From positions 1-6,029 of the forward strand of contig JAHDCM010000244.1 in NCBI GenBank assembly GCA_020629895.1: a DNA stretch of 6,029 nt, written 5' to 3'. The notes under the pieces are model-generated. The model was not told the DNA's origin and made no database searches. It saw only the letters and a program-made list of their open reading frames with translations. Each line of letters opens with the position of its first letter. Within the stretch, counting starts at the first letter, position 1. The DNA comes from Bacteroidota bacterium. GTDB lineage: Bacteria; Bacteroidota; Bacteroidia; Chitinophagales; UBA2359. This document shows positions 1 to 6,007 of this stretch, piece by piece. Both the position numbers and the translations under genes were made by a program.

Positions 1-27
1 CAATTTATTTTTTCATCTTTACTAATA
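1..27 (-). repeat. Left arm of a 27-bp inverted repeat shared by the two window ends
   Basis: Read on the minus strand, these 27 bases match positions 5952-5978 of the plus strand at 25 of 27 positions (shared core AGTAAAGATGAAAAAATA). The match runs to the first base of the window, so the true repeat may be longer. Immediately inward lies a GC-rich patch at 28-39 (GGCGGCACGCCC) that contrasts with the AT-rich surroundings and may belong to the same or another intergenic repeat. No gene is visible in 1-59. The match is directly seen; its origin as a dispersed intergenic repeat is inferred. Confidence 0.5.
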
Positions 28-59
28 GGCGGCACGCCCAAAAAAATATCATTACCTAG

Positions 60-695
60 CTATTTCCTAAAAATGCGTAAGCCCGCCTCCTCTAATTGCA
101 CATCACGGCGGAAAAGCATCGCAGCAAAAAATAACGCTAGTGCAAAGAACACATTGATCGCAACGACTAACACAGGGTTGCCTTGCTGAAAGTATAACAA
201 TACGCCCATAATAATGAGTTGCAAAACACCCATTATATTGAGAAGTCGTCCCATCCATCGGGCCTCGAAATTAACCGTAAAGGAGCCAAAAATACCTACG
301 AGTAGGGTAATTAGGGTAAGGAAGCCCGCATAACGATCACTTGTAGAATCATTGAATAGCAGGCTATCTACAATGACAAGGGCTAAAATGCCACCTACCA
401 ATGCTGCCACTAAAATAGAATCACGAGAAGGTTCTACTTGTTTCTTTTTCTTTCCTGTTTCTGTATTTTCGGCGTCTTCTCCTTGCTTCTTGCGCTTAAA
501 ACGACTAAAAAAACCACCTTTTGTCGCTTCACTTTCTGTATCTGCATCATCATCTGTCTTTTCTTTGCGCTTAAAACGACTGAAAAAGCCCGATTTTTTT
601 TCTTCTTTAGCTTGTTCAGGAGGAAGTGTACTACTTATATCCGTTGAAGTGGTCGCTACTGTTGCTGTTTCTTCTTGTTTCTTCTTTTTAAACAT
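60..695 (-). CDS. Small membrane protein with four predicted helices and a duplicated basic-aromatic N-terminal module
   Basis: I do not recognise the family. The 211-residue protein has two parts. Residues 1-93 are hydrophilic, highly charged and low-complexity, starting MFKKKK and containing GFFSRFKRK twice (36-44 and 61-69), separated by an acidic linker rich in D, E and T. Residues 94-195 form four hydrophobic stretches of helix length (about 94-114, 122-143, 150-169 and 175-195), followed by a short polar tail. There is no signal peptide, so it should sit in the inner membrane with its basic tail probably in the cytoplasm. The FF-x-R-F-K-R-K modules could bind acidic lipids, nucleic acid or a protein partner; nothing in the sequence decides this. 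The ATG at 693-695 is the natural start, and as is common in this phylum no Shine-Dalgarno is seen. The gene is transcribed away from the receptor operon, so a functional link is not implied. The long open frame on the opposite strand (352-771) is a shadow of this gene. Confidence 0.8.
   Translation of the reverse strand: MFKKKKQEETATVATTSTDISSTLPPEQAKEEKKSGFFSRFKRKEKTDDDADTESEATKGGFFSRFKRKKQGEDAENTETGKKKKQVEPSRDSILVAALVGGILALVIVDSLLFNDSTSDRYAGFLTLITLLVGIFGSFTVNFEARWMGRLLNIMGVLQLIIMGVLLYFQQGNPVLVVAINVFFALALFFAAMLFRRDVQLEEAGLRIFRK
490..590 (-). repeat. Two direct copies of a 26-bp coding repeat (490-515 and 565-590)
   Basis: Positions 490-515 and 565-590 are identical at 24 of 26 bases and lie 75 bp (25 codons) apart in the same frame of the minus-strand gene. 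Each encodes the GFFSRFKRK module. The near-identity at DNA level, including synonymous positions, points to a recent in-frame duplication or to gene conversion between the copies rather than independent evolution of the peptide. Confidence 0.75.
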
Positions 696-788
696 AATGG
701 AGCTATTTAATATAGATGGCTATTTGTTGCTATTTAGAGTTGATCTACCAAATGAAGTCACTAAATTATAATGCCTTTTGTCGAAAAC

Positions 789-816
789 CAAAGTATTGGC
801 AAGAAAATAAATGCAA
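789..816 (-). promoter_or_regulatory. Candidate promoter for the minus-strand membrane-protein gene
   Basis: On the minus strand a TTG (814-816) is followed after 18 bases by TACTTTG (789-795), close to the Bacteroidota pattern of TTG at -33 and TAnnTTTG at -7, but with one base fewer between TA and TTTG than the consensus. Transcription would begin near 782, giving a leader of about 87 nt before the ATG at 695. This is a weak call from motif resemblance in AT-rich DNA. Confidence 0.25.
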
Positions 817-821
817 TTTTG

Positions 822-853
822 TTGCAAAAAGTGTTTTTTGATGATTAATTTTG
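822..853 (+). promoter_or_regulatory. Candidate Bacteroidota promoter for the receptor operon
   Basis: TAATTTTG at 846-853 is an exact match to the TAnnTTTG -7 element of Bacteroidota primary-sigma promoters. A TTG at 822-824 lies 21 bases upstream, within the usual spacing for the -33 element. Transcription would start near 860, leaving a leader of about 60 nt before the receptor ATG at 919. The motif match is direct; activity is inferred, and chance matches are not rare in AT-rich DNA. Confidence 0.45.
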
Positions 854-900
854 TGATATTATTAATAGACTTGCTACTCTTTGAAAAATGTAGGTAAGTC

Positions 901-912
901 TAATGACCATTA
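901..912. promoter_or_regulatory. Small inverted repeat TAATG-AC-CATTA just before the receptor start codon
   Basis: Two perfect 5-bp arms (901-905 and 908-912) flank a 2-base spacer, and the repeat ends 6 bp before the ATG at 919. It lies in the ribosome-footprint region of the leader downstream of the candidate promoter, so it could be half of an operator or an element that modulates initiation. At 5 bp per arm it may also be chance. Confidence 0.2.
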
Positions 913-918
913 TACCGT

Positions 919-3303
919 ATGAAGCAATTTTATAGGCAATTTGTTGGATTCTGTTGGCTGATGTTATGCACCTTATCAGCAATGGCACAAATAAATGGGT
1001 TGGTAGTGGATAACCACGATCATGCCCATCCAATGCCTAATGCCAATGTATTATTATTGCCAGATAGTATTTATACGACTAGTGATGAGCGAGGACGATT
1101 TACTTTTTCAGAGGTTATAGACGGAAACTATGAATTATCGTGTTCGTTTTTGGGGTATGCTGTCACCAAGTTTCCTTTGGAGGTAAAACGTGGCAAAGCA
1201 GCATTTGTGAAGCTGGTCATGCAACCTTCTGCCGAATTATTGGAAACAATGGTGATTGTAGATGAACATAACAAACAAGAAGAAACCTTACAGGCAGAGC
1301 ATGTAGATGAAGTTTTTTTGAAGGAAAATATGGAAGGAACTTTTGCGAAAACTATTGAGAAATTACCCGGAATTAGTGCTATCAATGTGGGGGTAGGAAT
1401 TGCGAAGCCTGTGATTCGAGGTTTATCTTCGAATCGAATCATTGTGAATCAACAGGGCATTAAGCAAGAAAGCCAACAGTGGGGGAGTGATCATGGTTTG
1501 GAAATTGACCAATTTGATGTCGAGCGGGTAGAAATTATCAAAGGCCCTGCTTCTTTGCAATATGGCTCAGATGGTTTAGGAGGAGTGATTAATGTCATGC
1601 CCGCTAAATTATTACCAACGAATACTTGGAAGGGGAGTGTGGATGGTATTTATAAAAGCAATAATGGACATGGAGGCGGTTCTACAAAATGGGGAGCTAA
1701 TTGGAATGATCTGTTTATAACTGCACGGTATAGTTACCAAAGTTTTGGCGATTATCGAGTGCCTGCCGAGTCGTTTGATTATAACGGCTTTACCTTACCT
1801 ATTTATGATAACTCCTTGAAAAATACAGCAGGAAAAGAACGTAATTGGAGCATCGAAACGGGTTTGAGTAGAAAGTGGGGCGTTACTCGTTTTTTGATTG
1901 GTCAATACCAATTGGATGCAGGGCTTTTTTCGGGGGCAGTCGGTGTTCCTAGAACCTATGCCTTAGAACATGATGGTAGTTATAGAGATATAGATGTACC
2001 TAAACAGCAGGTAAAACATTTGAGGGCATCCCTCAATCAAACTTTTTTGTTTGGAGAAGATCACCTCGCCATTGATATGGGTTTTCAACAAAACCTACGA
2101 CAAGAGTTTTCTTTTCCAGAATTTCACAGTATCCCTTCTTCGCTAATTGACCCTGGAAATACACTTGCCTTAGAATTGCTTTTACGTACTTTTACGATCA
2201 ATGCTCACTACGAACAACACCGCAGCCACGACTCTAAATTAGTATATGGAGGAAATGTACAATGGCAACAAAATAAACGAGGAGGCTTTGAATTTTTACT
2301 GCCCGATTTTAACACCTTTCGTACAGGGGTATTCGCTATTGTAGAACACCATATTAGTGATCCTTTATTGCTAAATGCAGGATTGAGATATGATTTTGGG
2401 CAAAATGATTCGGATTATTTTAAACAACTGGTTTGGAATAGTAATGAGGTCGTAACAGATTCCTTGATCGTATTGGCAAATAAACAACATTTTCATAATT
2501 GGTCGGCTTCGCTAGGAGCGAATCTAAATTTGATGGATGGGCAGCTGGTACTCAAAGCCAATTTAGGTAAGAGTTTTAGAGTGCCTTACCCATCTGAGAC
2601 CGTATCGAATGGTATTCATCATGGAACCTTTAGGCATGAAATGGGAACAGCCGATTTGAAATCGGAACACGGTTATCAACTAGATCTTGGGGTAGCTTGG
2701 GACTTGCCAACGTTTTCAGGAAGTCTAGCCACTTATTTCAACTATTTTGCCAATTACATCTATCTTGGGCCTACCTTTCCTGCGCGCTTTTCGCCACTTC
2801 CTGAAGCAGGACAAATATTTCAATATCGACAAGATGACGCCATTTATACTGGAGGCGAATTGCAGTGGAATTGGAGACCCATAAAGAGGATAGAATGGGA
2901 ACAAGTAGCGGACTTTGTACAAAGTTATAATCTAAATACACAATTGGCCTTGCCATTTACCCCACAACCTGCCATCAAAAATGAAGTAAAATACCGTTTT
3001 AAAGATAAAAAATGGATGGAAGATTGTTTTATTGGTATCAATCATGCCTATTATTTTGCTGCAAAAGGCTTTAATCGTATTGATCGTTCTGAAAAAGAAA
3101 CACCTGCTTATCAATTAGTAGGGCTAGGAGGAGGAGGTGTGTTACTGCTCGGTAGTCAAACGATAAATTGGAATGTGAAGGTGCAAAATTTATTAAACAC
3201 CAGTTATCTAAATCACCTAAGTCGCTATCGCCTCATTAATGTGCCAGAACAAGGGCGTAATGTTGTGTTTAGTGTGCAGATACCATTTGGAGGACATTTA
3301 TAA
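919..3303 (+). CDS. TonB-dependent outer-membrane receptor, possibly for a metal ion
   Basis: This is a gated outer-membrane porin that imports a scarce ligand using TonB/ExbBD energy. The 794 residues show, in order: a signal peptide (1-23, cleavage after AMA); a carboxypeptidase-like regulatory domain (about 25-110, with GRFTFSEV and GNYELSCSFLGY typical of that fold); a plug domain (about 120-228) with the signatures PVIRGLSSNRI and IIKGPASLQYGSDGLGGVIN (207-225); and a beta-barrel to the C-terminus, which ends near a typical RNVVFSVQIPF strand plus a short GGHL tail. The plug segment QQWGSDHGLEID (186-197), the barrel segment GIHHGTFRHEMG (565-576) and the histidine-rich loop DNHDHAHP near residues 32-39 recall ZnuD-like and related metal receptors, so zinc or another transition metal is a reasonable but unproven substrate. 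Length is normal for a receptor with the extra N-terminal domain, and no frameshift is seen. The start is fixed by the signal peptide. A DUF4625-type lipoprotein gene follows after 11 bp, indicating one operon. The annotation as a TonB-dependent receptor is secure; the substrate is not. Confidence 0.95.
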   Translation: MKQFYRQFVGFCWLMLCTLSAMAQINGLVVDNHDHAHPMPNANVLLLPDSIYTTSDERGRFTFSEVIDGNYELSCSFLGYAVTKFPLEVKRGKAAFVKLVMQPSAELLETMVIVDEHNKQEETLQAEHVDEVFLKENMEGTFAKTIEKLPGISAINVGVGIAKPVIRGLSSNRIIVNQQGIKQESQQWGSDHGLEIDQFDVERVEIIKGPASLQYGSDGLGGVINVMPAKLLPTNTWKGSVDGIYKSNNGHGGGSTKWGANWNDLFITARYSYQSFGDYRVPAESFDYNGFTLPIYDNSLKNTAGKERNWSIETGLSRKWGVTRFLIGQYQLDAGLFSGAVGVPRTYALEHDGSYRDIDVPKQQVKHLRASLNQTFLFGEDHLAIDMGFQQNLRQEFSFPEFHSIPSSLIDPGNTLALELLLRTFTINAHYEQHRSHDSKLVYGGNVQWQQNKRGGFEFLLPDFNTFRTGVFAIVEHHISDPLLLNAGLRYDFGQNDSDYFKQLVWNSNEVVTDSLIVLANKQHFHNWSASLGANLNLMDGQLVLKANLGKSFRVPYPSETVSNGIHHGTFRHEMGTADLKSEHGYQLDLGVAWDLPTFSGSLATYFNYFANYIYLGPTFPARFSPLPEAGQIFQYRQDDAIYTGGELQWNWRPIKRIEWEQVADFVQSYNLNTQLALPFTPQPAIKNEVKYRFKDKKWMEDCFIGINHAYYFAAKGFNRIDRSEKETPAYQLVGLGGGGVLLLGSQTINWNVKVQNLLNTSYLNHLSRYRLINVPEQGRNVVFSVQIPFGGHL

Positions 3304-3314
3304 AATTGAAAGTT

Positions 3315-4172
3315 ATGAAAAAGTTTAGTTTAATGTTATTACTTTTTGGGAGCTTATTAGGAAGCCAATCTTGCGGAGATAAGGAAGTCGATACAGAAGC
3401 TCCTACCTTACAACTGCTCAGTACGACTCCTAGTGGACAGATAACCAGCGTTTGTGGAGAGCAAGAAGAAAATGTCTTTGTTTTGGCAGGAGGAGAGGAG
3501 TTGAGTTTCGAACTGTTATTGGAAGATAATTCAGAGCTTTCTCAATATAAAATAGATATTCACAACAATTTCGACTGCCACGGACATGGTGAAGTAGGCG
3601 CACCTAGTATCAATATTCCAGATCTAAATAGTACAACTACCGATTGGAGTGTACTAGAAATCAATGAATTAAGTGGACAGTCACAGACTATTAATAAAAC
3701 ATTGATGGTGCCTGAAAATGTGACTGCTGGAAATTATCACTTTGAACTACAAGTGCTTGATGAGTCTGGAAATGATCAACCAAAAGCCAATATTTACAGC
3801 TTAGTTGTTACCAATTCTACTGATACAGAAAGCCCTATTTTGACGATAAATGAACCTAATACCACTTCCTTTTCGATTGCAAAAGGCGAAAACCTACGCG
3901 TTGTAGGTACGTTAACTGATAACTATTCGCTAAGTGAGGGAGGAAATGGTGTTTTATTTTTGGCTTATACCAATCTGAGCAATGGAAATAACTACTTATC
4001 AAATGCCATTTTCCCATTTGATAACACTGTTGCCACTAGTTACGATTTTGATTTTGAATTTACCATCCCAAGTACCCTACTGCCAGGAGACTTTTTATTT
4101 ACCGTAGGGGCTACCGATGGAGTCAGAAATGTAGCAAATGCTGTTTCTTTTAATGTAGCAATTACAAATTAA
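3315..4172 (+). CDS. DUF4625-type lipoprotein with two tandem Ig-like domains, partner of the receptor
   Basis: This is a secreted lipoprotein of 285 residues. The ATG at 3315 gives a compact signal MKKFSLMLLLFGSLLG followed by SQSC, so Cys20 is the likely lipidated residue. A TTG at 3306 would only add three residues (288 aa) and is less likely. The residues after the cysteine (GDKEVD) are charged, as in lipoprotein export signals of Bacteroidota, which hints at surface exposure. Two similar beta-rich units follow, each opening with a D-T-E-x-P motif: about 26-160 and about 167-285. The first carries the DUF4625 hallmarks YKIDIHNNFD, CHGHGE (88-93), NKTLMVPENVTAGNYHFELQ and LDESGND; the second keeps only the general fold pattern (VVGTLTDNYSL, TVGATDGVRN). 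His83, His89 and His91 lie close together and could bind a metal. The 11-bp gap behind the receptor suggests co-transcription and a role in ligand capture or receptor assembly on the cell surface; that role is inferred. Its TAA stop (4170-4172) overlaps the end of a palindromic repeat. Confidence 0.88.
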   Translation: MKKFSLMLLLFGSLLGSQSCGDKEVDTEAPTLQLLSTTPSGQITSVCGEQEENVFVLAGGEELSFELLLEDNSELSQYKIDIHNNFDCHGHGEVGAPSINIPDLNSTTTDWSVLEINELSGQSQTINKTLMVPENVTAGNYHFELQVLDESGNDQPKANIYSLVVTNSTDTESPILTINEPNTTSFSIAKGENLRVVGTLTDNYSLSEGGNGVLFLAYTNLSNGNNYLSNAIFPFDNTVATSYDFDFEFTIPSTLLPGDFLFTVGATDGVRNVANAVSFNVAITN

Positions 4173-4336
4173 GTACCTGAGCATAAATAATCGCCATTTT
4201 CGATAGCCGCTATTTTTTTCGTCAGACAAGGCAAAAAACACAGACATAGCCATAGCTACGGCGAGTATTTTTAACGAAGTATGGCGGAAAAATAGCCTGT
4301 CAAAAATGTGTCGATTATATGTGCTTAGGTACTTAA
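4169..4336. repeat. 168-bp imperfect palindrome, MITE-like intergenic element
   Basis: The ends 4169-4193 and 4312-4336 are inverted repeats matching at 22 of 25 bases, beginning TTAAGTACCT on one side and ending AGGTACTTAA on the other. Complementarity continues inward with gaps, for example CTATTTTTT near 4210 against GGAAAAATAG near 4286, and a small TAGC-CATA-GCTA hairpin sits near the centre (4247-4258). No protein-coding frame is present, so the element would be non-autonomous. TTAA occurs at both tips and could be either part of the inverted repeats or a duplicated TTAA target; the two cannot be told apart because TTAA is its own reverse complement. A related start of sequence appears at 6008-6029, which supports a dispersed family. 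As a long hairpin directly after the lipoprotein stop codon it could also end transcription of the receptor operon or protect its 3' end. Minus-strand frame 4095-4352 across it is spurious. Confidence 0.7.
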
Positions 4337-4566
4337 GTAATGATACTGTCACATTTTTAATACTATTTACCCATAGCCATTGTTTGGGCTAATTATTGTC
4401 AAGAAATTGTCGAGAGCAATAGAGCGTATGTAGTCAAAAGCAGTTATCCCATCGAACTATTTACGCCCCTTTTCGTAAACCCTAATAAATAAGTCCCCAG
4501 AACACAACACCGCACCCTTTTCATCCCTAGACGCTCTAATTATTTCTCCTGTAAAATAAAAAAAAC
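4337..4566. other. Intergenic region without a recognisable gene
   Basis: Together with the palindrome before it, this makes 394 bp between the two lipoprotein genes. In these 230 bp I see no plausible coding frame, RNA gene or clear promoter: no exact TAnnTTTG motif is present at a useful distance from the next start. There is a weak inverted repeat around 4373-4391 (TAGCC ... GGGCTA). The last bases before the next ATG are A-rich (AAAATAAAAAAAAC), the usual translation-start context in Bacteroidota in place of a Shine-Dalgarno. The promoter of the following gene is presumably in here but cannot be placed with confidence. Confidence 0.5.
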
Positions 4567-5901
4567 ATGTCTTGGATTCAAAAGGTCGTCCTTCTACTGC
4601 TAGTCGCACAACTAAGTGCTTGCTTGAGTGGTACCAAAGAAGTGCAACAAAGTGAAGAAGCCAGCGCGCTTCAACATCTCATTATTCCTATTAAAACAAT
4701 AGAAGATTCTCCAAAAGACAACCTCAAAGACCTCGAACCATTCAAAGAAGTGATTGGCGATTCGAGAGTGGTACTTTTAGGAGGAACAGCAATAGGTGAT
4801 GGCTCCTCTTTAAAAGCGAAAACACGCTTAGTCAAATACCTACACGACAAACTAGATTTTGATGTCATTCTTTTTGAAAGTGGCTATTACGACACCTACA
4901 AAGTCGCCGTTGAATTACAAGAAATGGTAGACCCCGTTCTATCTGCTCAGGAAGGCATTCCCGTTAAATGGTCGGCAAGCAAACAAACAGCCCCCTTATT
5001 TAAACTTATTGGAGAAGAAAACATACAAGTAGCAGGTTTTGATTGCCGCTTTTCGAGTAATAATGCCAAAACTTACCTCGCTATCGACTTAGAAAGCTAC
5101 CTGATGCGTTCGCCAGTCCGCAAACTCAAAGGCTGGAAAACGTATAAAAGTATTCTCTCTAAAATGACCAAACAGCCCGAACATGTCCCCACTGAAAAAA
5201 ATCAAAAAGTATTTTGGGAAATGATGGATACAGTACGTTATGCCATCAAAAAAAGTCCCAAAGGAGAAGACCGCAATCGTTGGGAACGAGTGCTTGATAA
5301 TATCGAACAACATCACAAATCCGTTTGGAAAGGCGAACCAGCTATTCGCCGAGAGCAAATCGCCAAGAATATTTTGTGGTTATTGGAAGAAAAATATGCC
5401 GATGAGAAAGTAATTGTATGGAGTTCGGCATTAAATACCATCTATCAAGCAAATGACTTACAACAACTTGTAGAAGAAGTAGTGCCAAAAGATAACGAAT
5501 TGGAAGTAGATAGCGTAAATACAGATACAGTATTGATCAAACAAATTCCTTATGAACAATCTAATCCCAATAACTTAGGAGCCTTACTCAAAAAAGAACT
5601 TGGCGCACAAGTCTATAACATTGGTTTCACTGGCTATGGAGGCAAAAATAGATTTGACGATGAAATTCGCATCATTCCCAATGCACCCGCCAATAGTATG
5701 GAAAGTCTACTTAAAGAAACAGGCTACCGATACAGTTTCCTCAACTTTAGAAGTGAATTTCCCGCAGATCACCTCCTCAAACAAGCACGCGTTTGTCGGG
5801 CAGTCGAACACGAAAACCTCTCTTGCGATTGGACCAAGCAATTTGATGGCTTATTTTATATCGAATTACTAGAAGAAAATGTAATGGTTAGCAATGAATA
5901 A
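4567..5901 (+). CDS. Lipoprotein of the erythromycin-esterase-like family lacking the catalytic residues
   Basis: This 444-residue protein has a lipoprotein signal (1-18) with lipobox LSAC and Cys19 as the lipidated residue, so it is predicted to be anchored in the envelope. The rest resembles the erythromycin esterase-like fold (PF05139, EreA/EreB-like): IGDSRVVLLGG (63-73), a helix then FDVILFES (98-105), VAGFDCR (155-161), EKVIVWSS (280-287) and NNLGALLKKELGAQVYNIGFT (335-355). In active members the first motif is LGE-x-x-H and the later one is WAHN-x-H. Here they read LGGTAI (71-76) and WSSALN (285-290), so the Glu and three His positions become Gly73, Ile76, Ser287 and Asn290. The acidic residue of the FE motif (Glu104, at the expected 28-residue spacing) remains. 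Hydrolysis by the family mechanism is therefore unlikely, and a binding or structural role is inferred. It must not be read as a macrolide-resistance gene. The frame is intact, with no sign of decay. The start is set by the lipoprotein signal and an A-rich leader. It is probably monocistronic: 394 bp upstream spacing and its own terminator. Confidence 0.82.
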   Translation: MSWIQKVVLLLLVAQLSACLSGTKEVQQSEEASALQHLIIPIKTIEDSPKDNLKDLEPFKEVIGDSRVVLLGGTAIGDGSSLKAKTRLVKYLHDKLDFDVILFESGYYDTYKVAVELQEMVDPVLSAQEGIPVKWSASKQTAPLFKLIGEENIQVAGFDCRFSSNNAKTYLAIDLESYLMRSPVRKLKGWKTYKSILSKMTKQPEHVPTEKNQKVFWEMMDTVRYAIKKSPKGEDRNRWERVLDNIEQHHKSVWKGEPAIRREQIAKNILWLLEEKYADEKVIVWSSALNTIYQANDLQQLVEEVVPKDNELEVDSVNTDTVLIKQIPYEQSNPNNLGALLKKELGAQVYNIGFTGYGGKNRFDDEIRIIPNAPANSMESLLKETGYRYSFLNFRSEFPADHLLKQARVCRAVEHENLSCDWTKQFDGLFYIELLEENVMVSNE

Positions 5902-5902
5902 A

Positions 5903-5936
5903 AAAAGGGCAGTATCAACCAAGATACTGCCCTTTT
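5903..5936 (+). terminator. Strong intrinsic terminator after the esterase-like gene
   Basis: A perfect 14-bp stem pairs 5903-5916 with 5923-5936 around a 6-base loop (AACCAA); the GC-rich heart is GGGCAGTATC / GATACTGCCC. It starts 2 bp after the TAA stop and the descending arm ends in TTTT. The ascending arm is preceded by further A residues, giving a T run on the minus strand, so it could act in both directions and may also serve a convergent gene outside the window. Confidence 0.88.
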
Positions 5937-5951
5937 CAATTAAAAAATCAA

Positions 5952-5978
5952 TACTAGTAAAGATGAAAAAATAGATTG
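5952..5978 (+). repeat. Right arm of the 27-bp inverted repeat
   Basis: Matches the reverse complement of positions 1-27 at 25 of 27 bases. It lies in the non-coding DNA after the terminator, just before the partial copy of the palindromic repeat family at the window end. The placement of both copies in intergenic DNA outside any gene suggests a dispersed intergenic repeat rather than gene remnants. Confidence 0.5.
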
Positions 5979-6007
5979 ATCAAATATTGCTAGACTATTT
6001 GCTAAGA

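Noticed and set aside
28..39. Terminator for the minus-strand gene at GGCGGCACGCCC
   Set aside because: The possible stem is only 4 bp and on the minus strand the T run comes before it rather than after it.
352..771. Plus-strand open frame of 139 codons, and a second one at 438-647, opposite the membrane-protein gene
   Set aside because: Both are low-complexity translations rich in S, F and L that mirror the Lys/Arg/Glu-rich tail on the other strand; neither has a domain pattern or a start context, and the minus-strand protein has clear membrane segments.
4169..4336. Riboswitch or structured ncRNA for the downstream gene
   Set aside because: The near-perfect end-to-end symmetry with TTAA tips and a related copy elsewhere fit a dispersed palindromic element better, and it lies 230 bp from the next start.
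4095..4352. Minus-strand open frame of 85 codons across the palindrome
   Set aside because: It overlaps the end of the lipoprotein gene and consists mostly of repeat sequence; no recognisable protein features.
5600..5872. Plus-strand open frame of 90 codons inside the esterase-like gene, and several minus-strand frames of 60-104 codons inside the receptor and esterase-like genes
   Set aside because: They lie wholly within well-supported genes in other frames and show no independent coding features.
4567..5901. Macrolide resistance gene
   Set aside because: The fold resembles erythromycin esterases, but the catalytic Glu and His positions are replaced and the protein is a lipoprotein, so resistance activity is not supported.
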